Source: CAZHDB01 sp964531225 (GTDB taxonomy: Archaea > Thermoproteota > Thermoprotei_A > Sulfolobales > Desulfurococcaceae). From it: a DNA stretch of 64,000 nucleotides. The stretch spans positions 1 through 64,000 of the forward strand of contig CAZHDB010000005.1 in assembly GCA_964531225.1 (NCBI GenBank), read 5' to 3'. A program made the position numbers and the translations under genes. Positions 36,561 through 45,350 of the stretch are shown here, piece after piece. The notes under the pieces were generated by a model. That model was not told the origin of the DNA, made no database searches, and was given only the letters and a program-made list of their open reading frames with translations. Numbering within the stretch: position 1 is the first letter of the stretch; every line of letters begins with the position of its first letter.

Positions 36561-37178
36561 ATGATTTCTACAGATACAATGAAGAAGTTATCCCCGACAG
36601 ACCCATCTATTAATTTTAAATTTAGACTTACATTCACTCTAGTATTTGTTTCAGGCACTATCGTTAGTAAAATTATAAGAGATCTAATTAGTTGCAATAT
36701 AAAGAATGTTGTCTATTTGGGCGAAGACACTCTAGGAGTCACGGTAACATTTAGATTAGGGAAAAGAAATATTATAAATAGTTTCTTCAATATTCTTAGG
36801 CAATACTCAAATAAAATTCGTATGCTATGTTACGAGCTAAGGGCATCTGTACCATCTAAGCGATTAAATAAACTTCCATTAAGAATCATTAAGCAAGCCG
36901 TCATAAACAATAATACAGCGTCAATAGCGTCCATAAATAATAGATATGTATGGGTATACGTAAATAATAAGAAAAATAAGGTTATATTAAAATTTATTGA
37001 GGCGAAGATTATTAGTGCACATACACTTGATCCTGCATCATTGCCCCAATCATTGTTTATAGTGTGTAAAGACAGCATTAACATAGAGGAACTCATAAAT
37101 GAAATTAATGAAAAGATAAAGGAATACCTAGTACTTGCGATGAGAAAAGATATAATGGGCACAGAATTTAATCATTAA
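36561..37178 (+). CDS. Hypothetical protein
   Basis: 205 residues from ATG 36561 (MISTDTMKKLSPTD). The frame is open up to ATG 36510, but the first 17 codons coincide with the candidate guide RNA, so I prefer the later start; GGGGATGAAG lies just upstream. Mid-protein it is beta-rich (FRLTFTLVFVSGTIV), then has alternating strands and basic loops. I do not recognise it. A second guide RNA candidate follows its stop immediately. Confidence 0.5.
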   Translation: MISTDTMKKLSPTDPSINFKFRLTFTLVFVSGTIVSKIIRDLISCNIKNVVYLGEDTLGVTVTFRLGKRNIINSFFNILRQYSNKIRMLCYELRASVPSKRLNKLPLRIIKQAVINNNTASIASINNRYVWVYVNNKKNKVILKFIEAKIISAHTLDPASLPQSLFIVCKDSINIEELINEINEKIKEYLVLAMRKDIMGTEFNH

Positions 37179-37239
37179 TTGATGATGAACGCCCTATCTC
37201 ATGACTAGTAGATGATGTATAAGAACTCCGGCTGACAAA
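37179..37239 (+). ncRNA. Candidate box C/D guide RNA
   Basis: Box C ATGATGA (37182-37188), a 12-nt guide ACGCCCTATCTC, D' ATGA (37201-37204), a 7-nt spacer, C' ATGATGT (37212-37218), a 13-nt guide (37219-37231), box D CTGA (37232-37235). It starts 3 bp after the stop of the preceding gene. The layout matches the candidate at 42062 almost exactly. I cannot name the targets, which would contain GAGATAGGGCGT and CCGGAGTTCTTA. Confidence 0.55.
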
Positions 37240-37274
37240 TATACACTATAATTATCATACTATTAATGATGGAA

Positions 37275-37283
37275 TACCTATAT
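37275..37283 (+). promoter_or_regulatory. TATA-box candidate for alba2
   Basis: CTATATAAA, about 70 bp before the gene start, is the best archaeal TATA-like sequence in this interval. GAGGTGG at 37336-37342 is the ribosome-binding site. Visual match only. Confidence 0.35.
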
Positions 37284-37350
37284 AAAGAACTATGCTTAAA
37301 TAGAACCTAATTAGAACCCATATTGTAGACTACAAGAGGTGGACAAGGGA

Positions 37351-37623
37351 ATGGTTTTAGGTGCAAATGTAAAGATTATAGATGTATCGAGAAAACCCAT
37401 ATCTGACTATGTGTTTGACGCTGTTGTTAATTTTAATCAAGGAGTAGAAGAAATCATTATCAAAGGAAGAGGAGATTTCATAAGTAAGGCAGTTGATGTT
37501 TATAGGATATTGTCAGAGAGATTAGGAGACTCTATAGAGATCATTAATATAGAGATCGGTAGTGAAAGGTTTAGAGGAAGAAGAAGATCTTATATAGCTA
37601 TACACGTTAAGAGGAGACTTTAG
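37351..37623 (+). CDS. Chromatin protein Alba (second paralog)
   Basis: 90 residues from ATG 37351; the upstream in-frame GTG is in the GAGGTGG ribosome-binding site. It has the Alba fold pattern: KPISDYVFDAV, IIIKGRGDFISKAVDVY and a beta-hairpin rich in arginine (RFRGRRRSYIAIHV). Alba dimers coat DNA and RNA. It is clearly different from the paralog at 41428, and pairs of Alba proteins often form heterodimers. Its last 17 bp overlap the convergent reverse gyrase gene. Confidence 0.88.
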   Translation: MVLGANVKIIDVSRKPISDYVFDAVVNFNQGVEEIIIKGRGDFISKAVDVYRILSERLGDSIEIINIEIGSERFRGRRRSYIAIHVKRRL

Positions 37624-40600
37624 CGAATTCCCTAGCCATATACCACTCATGATCTATTAGCTTATGGCTTACTAATTTACTAAGTATATCTTCTATAGCT
37701 TCTACTGCATCTACTTCCCCAACAGTTATCATATCAATAAGTTTCTCCATATGTCTGGTAGTCTCAATAGATACTAGATCGGGATAGTTATTAACTAGAT
37801 AATTATATATCTCGATACCCGTCTTAGTAGGTATTAGGTATTTCCTTTTCTTAGACTCAATAATGTATCCATGGCGACGTATCTTCGACAATATTGATGC
37901 ATATGTACTTGGCCTTCCTATGCCAACTTCTTTCATCTTCCTTATAGTTAAGCCATGATCCATTAGCTTCTCTCTAGAAGTTCTATACTTTCTAATACTA
38001 GTTATGTCGAGTTCTATGATGTTTGTATTTGGAAGCCATGTATAAACTACTGGTTTAGCTACTAAATCAAAACCGTGACTCTTAACCATGTATGGTATTT
38101 CGATCTCAACAAGATATTTTCTTGATAATTCTGTAATAACTTTTGCACATAAAACACTATACTCTCTCATTTGGCTAGCCATAAACCTTCTAAAGATCAG
38201 ATCATATAGTCTAATATGTAATGGCGTTAAGTATATAGGTATGTTAATTAATCCTTCAGCTAATGCCTTCTCAAGATCGGTTGCATCCCATGGATGAGTA
38301 GGCCTTATAGCTTCATGGGTACCCTTACTTCCCCAATGTCTAGGGACAAGGTATTCATTAAGACCCTTTTCCTTAGCATAGTTCTTAGCAATTTCAATAC
38401 CTGTATTGGATACATATGTTGAGTCAGTCCTATGATATGTTATAAGACCTGATTCAAAGAGTTCTTGGGCAAGTTTCATAGCAAGTGTTGCAGGTATACC
38501 TATTCGTGAGGCATCATATAATAGTTCATCAGTTGTATATGGAGGCTTAGGTTTAACAATTTTCTCAAATCTATCTATAACTCTAATAACGATTTTATTC
38601 CTCTTCACGACCTCTTCATAGATCTCTTTAGCAACATCGTTATTATCTATACAAATCCTTATAGGCAAGTAGGGCTTCTCAGAACCAGCCATGATGGATA
38701 TTGCAGTGCATTGTTTCTCTTTCCACTTCCTATAGGCATCAATGATCCACCCGAGAACAGGTGTCTGTACACGGCCTGCTCCAAGCCAGTGCTTATTAAA
38801 TTTATTCCATAACTCAGTACTGAGACTAAACCCTATAATTCGATCAAGTATTCTGCGATAGAGTTGTGCCTGAACAAGATTTATATTTAGAGATTTCTTC
38901 TCTTTAAGTGCCTTTTCAAGCTCTTTCCTAGTTATTTCATGGAATTCTACCCTGTAGACATAATTATTTAATGGCTTTACTACAAGATAGATGTCAAAGG
39001 CAATTTTTTCGCCTTCAGTATCAGGGTCTGTACCGATTAGTATTTCATCTACTTCACTGGCTAGTTTTCTTAAAACATTAACTACTTCCAAAGCATCATA
39101 AATACTTGTACTACCACATCTTGGACAAGAATTTCCATGGCTAAACTGGTGCCCGCATAAACGGCACCTTTTAATGGTGTTATATACAGGATTATACTCT
39201 TTACTATCTACGTTATACTCTAAACCATAGAGTCCTCTAGAGGGATCTGTTGTCAAATCAAATATGTGTCCACGAGTGGCTAAAATATTTAGATACATAA
39301 TCCTATTTCCATCTACAATAGGTGTTTCATAAACTATTAATTGGCCTATCCTTCTCCTGGCTGGTTTACCAAAGAAATTAGCTATTGTCCTAGCCTTAGT
39401 GGGTGATTCAACAACTAATAATACGGTCTTAAAATGTATGTTGTATGAACTACCTTTTCTAGACCTAGATCTTTTGATTTTCTCGAGTTCTCTTTTAATA
39501 TTTATCCTTGTAAACTTCTTAAATGATGCCTCTTTACTTATAAACTTCATTTTAACCTCTAATGCTCTTACAAGCTCCTCTAATTCCTTATCTTCTATGA
39601 TTATCGACAAACCATGGGTCATATCTCCATTATATAGTCTTGACGTGCGTCCACTAGCTTGTATATAGGTCATTAAGTCTGGTATTAAGCCTATATATTT
39701 AGAACTATGCTTAATAAGTACTATAGTTCCAACTACAATCTTTTGTTTTATATCAAGTATTTCTTTTAATTTATTAAGTGTATACTCCATTATCTCTTCT
39801 ATAGTATTATACCATTCAATGATCCTAGTACTTGATACATCGTCAATAGTTATTCTCTTTTTAAGTAGTGATGTTATTATACGATATTCTTTACGATTAA
39901 TATATCTGAGTATCCTTGACAGTCTAAACATGTATTCTCTAACACTATATCCATTCTCGCTAAGGTGAATAAGCATTCTATATAGAGTTCTAATATTAGC
40001 TAATAAATTATTGATCTCTATTGAGAAGCAGGGCGTACCAATAAATATAATGTATTTTATTTTCTCTGGCGAATCAATGCCTCTAACACTAACTCCATAG
40101 TATGAACCGGATCCAATAACTATATCTACTCTTCCATCAAGAAGCTTCTTCACGTTAGCTGGCGTGGCCTTAGCTACTGTATAGTCTGTATTTCTACTTA
40201 AATAATCAATTATGTCATCTATTGATATATAATGTTTTAATGGATGAAACGAGCTTATTAATATAATTCCTCCGGGACCAACTTTATTAACTATTCTATA
40301 GACCCATTGAAGGATTTTGTTTTTCTCAGTGACAATATATGTATCACATACATCTCTTGCGTAGAGAGTTATACCTGCAACATCGAATTCTAATAACTCC
40401 CTCATAACAGCGATGTAGGGTCCACGGGCTCTTCCAGTAGCGCTTGCTACTATGATCTGTCCATGCCTATTTTTAGCTTTAGCTTCTCTAAGCTTTGCCT
40501 CTATATCAAGATATTTCTTCAAAGCCTCATTGTATTTATCCTCTAAACCGTTTGCCTTTAATACTAAGAGCCTACTTCTTAGATCGGTGAGTTCTCTAGC

Positions 40601-41287
40601 AAGCATTATAGTCTCCTGATTATATCCTAGCATATTGAGTAGTCTCACAATATTCTTTGATCGATTAAGTATGGAGTCAACATCATCTGCGATAATTATG
40701 TCGAAGAACTTCTTCTCAAATAAAGCTGGATGTCTTGATAAGAACGCATTTGTTATAACCAGAATATCATAGTCATCTTTCCTAATACGATCAATTATTT
40801 CGTCTCTATGGCTCTTTCTGGAAGATGAATCATAAAATAATATTCTACCATTATAATTAGAGGATTTGGCCATTGAAGATAGCCGATTATATATCTGCTT
40901 AGCCAGACTTGATGTCGGGGCTAATATTAGTACCTTCTTCTTATATCTGCTACTCATATATAGCGAGAATGTTGCTAGTAATGTTGTTTTGCCGATACCC
41001 GTTGGTGCTATAATACTTGTGTTCTCGCCCTTGAACAATCTTTTAAGCCATATACGTTGACTACCCCATAAACTATAGCCTCCAGTAGCTCTCCTAAAAT
41101 ACTCCTCAAACTCTATGATCTCATTTTCGATCGATCTATTGTACTCTACGAGTCCGAGTTTATAACTTGTACTTTGTCTAGAACATTTCCTACAAATGCC
41201 ATAATTCATTATAGAGTAAGCATCAGCTTCTCCACCACATGAAGGACATAAGCCGCTGTATATAGGATTAACTGGCAAGTTTAACAT
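37607..41287 (-). CDS. rgy: Reverse gyrase
   Basis: 1226 residues, introducing positive supercoils; it is the hallmark of hyperthermophiles. Zinc finger 1 is at Cys14-Cys17/Cys32-Cys35. The helicase-like half has Walker A APTGIGKT (94-101) and the Walker B-like IIADDVDS. The second half is topoisomerase IA: Toprim start LLVVESPTKARTIAN, then CRLCG...CPRCG, IGTDPDTEGEKIAFD, LGAGRVQTPVLGW and the catalytic Tyr951 in ITYHRTDST. Both zinc fingers are intact. Crenarchaea often have two reverse gyrases; only this one is here. It lies between two alba genes. Confidence 0.97.
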   Translation of the reverse strand: MLNLPVNPIYSGLCPSCGGEADAYSIMNYGICRKCSRQSTSYKLGLVEYNRSIENEIIEFEEYFRRATGGYSLWGSQRIWLKRLFKGENTSIIAPTGIGKTTLLATFSLYMSSRYKKKVLILAPTSSLAKQIYNRLSSMAKSSNYNGRILFYDSSSRKSHRDEIIDRIRKDDYDILVITNAFLSRHPALFEKKFFDIIIADDVDSILNRSKNIVRLLNMLGYNQETIMLARELTDLRSRLLVLKANGLEDKYNEALKKYLDIEAKLREAKAKNRHGQIIVASATGRARGPYIAVMRELLEFDVAGITLYARDVCDTYIVTEKNKILQWVYRIVNKVGPGGIILISSFHPLKHYISIDDIIDYLSRNTDYTVAKATPANVKKLLDGRVDIVIGSGSYYGVSVRGIDSPEKIKYIIFIGTPCFSIEINNLLANIRTLYRMLIHLSENGYSVREYMFRLSRILRYINRKEYRIITSLLKKRITIDDVSSTRIIEWYNTIEEIMEYTLNKLKEILDIKQKIVVGTIVLIKHSSKYIGLIPDLMTYIQASGRTSRLYNGDMTHGLSIIIEDKELEELVRALEVKMKFISKEASFKKFTRINIKRELEKIKRSRSRKGSSYNIHFKTVLLVVESPTKARTIANFFGKPARRRIGQLIVYETPIVDGNRIMYLNILATRGHIFDLTTDPSRGLYGLEYNVDSKEYNPVYNTIKRCRLCGHQFSHGNSCPRCGSTSIYDALEVVNVLRKLASEVDEILIGTDPDTEGEKIAFDIYLVVKPLNNYVYRVEFHEITRKELEKALKEKKSLNINLVQAQLYRRILDRIIGFSLSTELWNKFNKHWLGAGRVQTPVLGWIIDAYRKWKEKQCTAISIMAGSEKPYLPIRICIDNNDVAKEIYEEVVKRNKIVIRVIDRFEKIVKPKPPYTTDELLYDASRIGIPATLAMKLAQELFESGLITYHRTDSTYVSNTGIEIAKNYAKEKGLNEYLVPRHWGSKGTHEAIRPTHPWDATDLEKALAEGLINIPIYLTPLHIRLYDLIFRRFMASQMREYSVLCAKVITELSRKYLVEIEIPYMVKSHGFDLVAKPVVYTWLPNTNIIELDITSIRKYRTSREKLMDHGLTIRKMKEVGIGRPSTYASILSKIRRHGYIIESKKRKYLIPTKTGIEIYNYLVNNYPDLVSIETTRHMEKLIDMITVGEVDAVEAIEDILSKLVSHKLIDHEWYMAREFAKVSS

Positions 41288-41365
41288 ACCCCTTCCGATA
41301 ATACCATGTAGGTTGGCGGATTGGAATTAAAATGGAGAGGCCTAATAACACTAGGTGGGAAACAC

Positions 41366-41372
41366 TTATATA
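41366..41372 (+). promoter_or_regulatory. TATA box of alba1
   Basis: TTATATA preceded by GAAACAC, a good archaeal TATA with a BRE-like upstream element. It would place the transcript start about 30 bp before ATG 41428. GGAGG precedes that start. Confidence 0.55.
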
Positions 41373-41427
41373 CAGCTACCCAAATATCATGGATTCCAGT
41401 AATATCTAGTATAGGAGGAGAATAGAC

Positions 41428-41721
41428 ATGGCCGAGGCAACACCTCAACCAAGCAATACGGTTCTAGTAGGTAAGAAAAACGTCATGAACTACGTACTAG
41501 CAGTACTAACCCTAATACATCAAGGCGTTAAAGAGGTAGTAGTAAAGGCTAGGGGACGTGCTATTAGTAAGGCAGTTGACACTGTAGAGATCGTTAGAAG
41601 CAGATTCCTACCAGAGAAGGTAAAAGTTAAGGACATCAAGATCGGTAGTCAAACAGTAACCAATCCTAACGGCCGCCAGACACGTGTAAGCACAATAGAG
41701 ATCGTATTAGAAGCAGAGTAA
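41428..41721 (+). CDS. albA: Chromatin protein Alba
   Basis: 97 residues. The pattern is typical of the main archaeal Alba: NTVLVGKKNVMNYVLAV, VVVKARGRAISKAVDTVE with the conserved lysine that is acetylated in Sulfolobus Alba lying early in the chain, and the extended arm VTNPNGRQTRVSTIEI. It binds DNA and RNA without strong sequence preference. A strong ribosome-binding site and TATA box suggest high expression. Reverse gyrase is divergent from it. Confidence 0.94.
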   Translation: MAEATPQPSNTVLVGKKNVMNYVLAVLTLIHQGVKEVVVKARGRAISKAVDTVEIVRSRFLPEKVKVKDIKIGSQTVTNPNGRQTRVSTIEIVLEAE

Positions 41722-41763
41722 TCGGGTTAGTAGAGATAGTAATACAATACCAATGTATTTTTC

Positions 41764-42084
41764 TCATGCACTTTCTCTTTCGTGCTGTTTACATCGTTTT
41801 AAAATATATTTTGATAAATAATTATCAAGTATTTCATATAAACCCCTACATTTATATATGACTTTATCTACTTTAATGAGGAAGCCCATTCTATATAATC
41901 TCTTAATGATATTATATGCCACCTTCCTATTACAGCAGAATTCTTTAATAAGCAAATCTGATGCTTCACCTATATTGAAGTTTCCAGAGCCATAGACCTT
42001 ATATATCAAATAATATGCTAAAAATTCTCTCTTCTTAGGCCAGCGAGTAATATATTTATGTTCAGTAGCCTGGTTAGACATCAT
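41764..42084 (-). CDS. Putative winged-helix protein, unknown function
   Basis: 106 residues beginning MMSNQATEHKYITRWPKKRE. The middle looks like a winged helix: GEASDLLIKEF, CNRKVAYNIIKRLYRMGFL, then a basic wing. The tail is basic. It may be a DNA-binding regulator. Its start codon lies inside the C' box of a candidate guide RNA, and its first codons overlap that RNA. The exact start is therefore doubtful. Confidence 0.55.
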   Translation of the reverse strand: MMSNQATEHKYITRWPKKREFLAYYLIYKVYGSGNFNIGEASDLLIKEFCCNRKVAYNIIKRLYRMGFLIKVDKVIYKCRGLYEILDNYLSKYILKRCKQHERESA

Positions 42085-42118
42085 CTACTCATCAGCCCTT
42101 ACAAGAATCATCATGCCC
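42058..42118 (-). ncRNA. Candidate box C/D guide RNA
   Basis: On the minus strand: C ATGATGA (42114-42108), a 12-nt guide TTCTTGTAAGGG, D' CTGA (42095-42092), a 7-nt spacer, C' ATGATGT (42084-42078), a 12-nt guide CTAACCAGGCTA, D CTGA (42065-42062). All four boxes are at or one base from consensus and both guides are 12 nt, the standard archaeal length. The second guide is complementary to AGCCTGGTTAG, a common D-arm sequence of archaeal tRNAs. Confidence 0.6.
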
Positions 42119-42126
42119 GAGCCCAA

Positions 42127-42459
42127 TTATTCCTCAAATAACTCTACGATTATCCTCGCTTTAATCTTCTTCCTCGTAAATGGAGGAGGTTCTTCACCGA
42201 GATCTATTGCAAATACGATGGGGTTTTCAAGACCATCTCTAAATCTGATCTCTGCAACATAATGTTTCTTAGGCCCTTTCTCCATACTTTTAATTAAGGC
42301 ATCATAGATCCTTGATAAAGCCATTTGTAGAGCTATAGGACTAGAGAAATCCTCTGGTGTCAAGCGGATAGTTGAAAAATCCTTTATAACTTCACCAATT
42401 CTACCTTCTCCTTCAAATATTGCTATCTTTCTCTTCATTTCACCCTCTTCATAATCCAT
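42127..42459 (-). CDS. Conserved hypothetical protein
   Basis: 110 residues (MDYEEGEMKRKIAIFEGEG). An alpha/beta protein with FSSPIALQMALSRIYDALI as the main helix and the C-terminal strand pattern IKARIIVELFEE. Not recognised. GGAGGG lies before ATG 42459; a second ATG eight codons in is possible. It precedes the winged-helix gene on the same strand. Confidence 0.55.
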   Translation of the reverse strand: MDYEEGEMKRKIAIFEGEGRIGEVIKDFSTIRLTPEDFSSPIALQMALSRIYDALIKSMEKGPKKHYVAEIRFRDGLENPIVFAIDLGEEPPPFTRKKIKARIIVELFEE

Positions 42460-42552
42460 TGTAAACCCTCCAAGTGTTTATCAAGGCTTATGTTGTATTA
42501 ACAAGTTAATTAAACTCTCCTCATAGAAAATATTGTATTGGGTATAAATTGT

Positions 42553-43278
42553 ATGGCCAACATACCAGCTAATGTATTTATCCTCGAAAGTAGTATATTA
42601 TGGGATATAGATAATGAGTTATTATTAAAATTACTCAATACATTGAAAAGCTATGATGTACTTAAAGCTGAAGAGACTGGATATACACTTGTCAGGACAG
42701 TTAACAATAGAAGACTATACCTATCTATCGGCATTAATAGTCTCTTTATACATGGAAATAAAGAATTACATGATCTATTTAAACAACATGGTATCAGGTA
42801 CTACGTTAATCTAAAAAGTGTATGGATCAAAACATGTAGATTACGTAGAGACATATTGATAGGAGATCTTTTAAGAAAAACCATTGATCGATTGAAGACC
42901 GTTAGGCAGGGAGAGTGTATTTACATAAATGATTCTGGCAACATATGTAGTTCCGTATCTAATGATGTAAAGTTACAAATATGTCATAACATTACTGATG
43001 AAGAAAATATAGTGCCCTTGAAACCCTATCATCCAGTATCTTATGGAGTGATTCGCCATGTCGACTTCTATGATAAAAGGTATAGGAAGGCATTGGAAAG
43101 GTATCTTACTGAAAAGACAAACTATGATACACTAGCCTATGTAGTTGTGGACAGCAACTATAAATCTTTTATCGATGTGAATGAAATTAAAAGATTCGTT
43201 AGAATAAACTTCATTCCAAGGAGCATTGATCTATTTAAATTACTTCTTAACTCAATATTCTACACATTATGTGTTTAG
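42553..43278 (+). CDS. Hypothetical protein
   Basis: 241 residues from ATG 42553; TTG 42538 would add five. It is mixed alpha/beta, with a long basic middle (IKTCRLRRDILIGDLLRKT). The C-terminal 12 bp overlap the convergent XPB gene. I recognise no domain. Confidence 0.5.
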   Translation: MANIPANVFILESSILWDIDNELLLKLLNTLKSYDVLKAEETGYTLVRTVNNRRLYLSIGINSLFIHGNKELHDLFKQHGIRYYVNLKSVWIKTCRLRRDILIGDLLRKTIDRLKTVRQGECIYINDSGNICSSVSNDVKLQICHNITDEENIVPLKPYHPVSYGVIRHVDFYDKRYRKALERYLTEKTNYDTLAYVVVDSNYKSFIDVNEIKRFVRINFIPRSIDLFKLLLNSIFYTLCV

Positions 43279-44928
43279 ATCACTATAATCAAATAATATG
43301 CTCTTTCTCTTTTTAGATAGGTATTCATCAGGCGTGCCCTCAATGACTATTTCATAAAGCTTAGCCTCCTGATTACCTGATTTAGGCCTTAACAGTCTAC
43401 CCAGTCTCTGTATAAATTGCCGTCTAGACCCAGTACCTGATACGAGTATACCTACATTAGCATCAGGAATATCTAGTCCTTCATCACCTACAGTTGTTAC
43501 AACAAGTATACCACTTGGTGCCTTCTTAAATTCCTCAAGTATTCTTTTCCTAGTCTTTGAATCAAGTTCGCCAGTTAATAGGTAAGCATTTAATTCTTCA
43601 CTAATTTTCTTAGCCTGTTCAATATACTGGGTAAATATAATGATCTTGTTACCAGACTTAAGCTCTTTACTAGCTATTTCAACCGCCTTTTTGATCTTAT
43701 TCTTTGAATTAGCAACTAATAATCTAAGTCTACTATGTATGCGTAATGCATCAGCCGCCTTCTTATCACCCCTTCTAGCAGCTTCTAAAACTTCTTTAAA
43801 ACTACGATTACCTGTCAATACTCTGAAGGTCTTTCTAAGCTCACGATATTCCCTAATCTCATCCGGAGCTAATCTAACCTTTACAGTATACACTCTGTAC
43901 CTAGCAAGATATCCTCTAGCAGATAACTCTGCAGCAGTAACATGATAGATGACTCCCCCCATTAAGGGGAACAACTCTATATGTTTACCATCTTCCCTAA
44001 CAACTGTTGCTGAAAGCCCCATTCTATATGGTGCTATCGAATGTATAGCTATAGTCTTAAACTTATCAGCTGGCAAATGATGGCATTCATCGATTATTAA
44101 GAAGTCGTAATATCTACCAAGAAGCCCCATATTACGAAATGCTGATTGATAAGTAGTGATCGTTATAGGTGCTAGCCTCTTTATTTCTGCATAAAATAGT
44201 CCTACATAGGGCTTATCAATATCTGTAAACCTATAGATCATTTCTCTCCATTGAAACATTTGCTCCTTAGTGTACGTTACAATAAGGGTCCTCCTACTAA
44301 TAACCGGTATAGCGGCTATAGCAATAACGGTCTTGCCAGAACCAGTTGGTAAGGCAATAATCCCTTTACCGCCATTATCTATCCATTTCCTAAGAGCCTC
44401 TTTCTGATAATCTCTAAGTTTGCCAGTAAATTTCAGTTTAAAGCTAAGCCTCTTCTCAATAGTTAAATTATCACTGTCGTCCAAAGAGAAATCATTATCT
44501 ACAATATACTTCCTAAAGTCATATAATTTATCAGCACGCATAGTATACATTATACCATAATCATCCTTACCCACATACCTAGTGCCGAAAACTCGAAGAT
44601 CCTCCTTTATAATCTTGTATATACTCCATGGTATGTGCGTTATGACTTCTCTATGGGAATCATCCCACTTTATCCTAATGAGTGTCTTATCCCTATAACC
44701 CTCCTTGATCAATTCAAGATCTTCTTGTGGAATTTCTACGCCAGCTTCTTCAAGTAAATTAATTATATCCTCTACAGTATATCCATTAGCAATAGCCTTT
44801 TCAATATTGATCTTGAAAACTGATCCCTCTCCTCTATAATAACCTAGATAGTCGGCTATTTTCATAATTTCCTTGAATAAGTGTTCATCAAGCCATTTTT
44901 TAACAACAATTCTTACTTGTCTATTCAT
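43267..44928 (-). CDS. xpb: XPB/Rad25-like DNA helicase
   Basis: 553 residues from ATG 44928; the TTG one codon upstream is less likely, and GGGAG lies 7 nt before the ATG. Motif I is ALPTGSGKTVIA, motif II DECHH and motif VI IQRLGRLLRPK. The N-terminal about 150 residues are the damage-recognition-like region. The sequence VVREDGKH is the RED motif typical of XPB. Archaeal XPB usually pairs with the nuclease Bax1, which is not recognisable next to it. It acts in repair or transcription. It overlaps the preceding gene by 8 bp. Confidence 0.88.
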   Translation of the reverse strand: MNRQVRIVVKKWLDEHLFKEIMKIADYLGYYRGEGSVFKINIEKAIANGYTVEDIINLLEEAGVEIPQEDLELIKEGYRDKTLIRIKWDDSHREVITHIPWSIYKIIKEDLRVFGTRYVGKDDYGIMYTMRADKLYDFRKYIVDNDFSLDDSDNLTIEKRLSFKLKFTGKLRDYQKEALRKWIDNGGKGIIALPTGSGKTVIAIAAIPVISRRTLIVTYTKEQMFQWREMIYRFTDIDKPYVGLFYAEIKRLAPITITTYQSAFRNMGLLGRYYDFLIIDECHHLPADKFKTIAIHSIAPYRMGLSATVVREDGKHIELFPLMGGVIYHVTAAELSARGYLARYRVYTVKVRLAPDEIREYRELRKTFRVLTGNRSFKEVLEAARRGDKKAADALRIHSRLRLLVANSKNKIKKAVEIASKELKSGNKIIIFTQYIEQAKKISEELNAYLLTGELDSKTRKRILEEFKKAPSGILVVTTVGDEGLDIPDANVGILVSGTGSRRQFIQRLGRLLRPKSGNQEAKLYEIVIEGTPDEYLSKKRKSILFDYSDLNT

Positions 44929-45271
44929 CAACTTCTCCCATAGGATTCTCAGTGTATATCTTATATGATACTTTACTGCAATCCCATCTATATTTGCTAA
45001 GGTATTTTAAGATATGTTTTCCAACATAGAACTTTATAACACCCCTAATACTTTGAATAATGATGGTGTTTCTGAGAATATACTCGATATCTCTATCAAG
45101 CTCCTTATCTTTATGGATAATTATTGCTGGATAAAAATCTACAAGGTCTAATTCTGCTGGATATTTATAGAATACAATATGATATATTATGCATAAATTA
45201 TTAAAACCCCATGAACGCCCCGCTATACATAATTCGATATAATTTGCATTGTTATACCATGCATCGTGCAA
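44921..45271 (-). CDS. Hypothetical protein upstream of XPB; start uncertain
   Basis: 116 residues from TTG 45271. The frame stays open without stops or a normal start codon back to about 45363, adding about 30 residues (SLDDVISRIIDTLKILC), which look coding. A GAGGTG sits near that far end, but the codon 7 nt after it is ATA. A remnant of a TnpB gene begins right there. So the true start may be noncanonical, or the 5' end was removed by the insertion. The product is not recognised and is not clearly Bax1. The stop overlaps the XPB start. Confidence 0.45.
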   Translation of the reverse strand: MHDAWYNNANYIELCIAGRSWGFNNLCIIYHIVFYKYPAELDLVDFYPAIIIHKDKELDRDIEYILRNTIIIQSIRGVIKFYVGKHILKYLSKYRWDCSKVSYKIYTENPMGEVDE

Positions 45272-45350
45272 TGCACTATAAATCCTGTCCTCTAATGTCT
45301 CAGTTTCATCACATAATATCTTTAATGTGTCAATAATTCTGGATATAACA

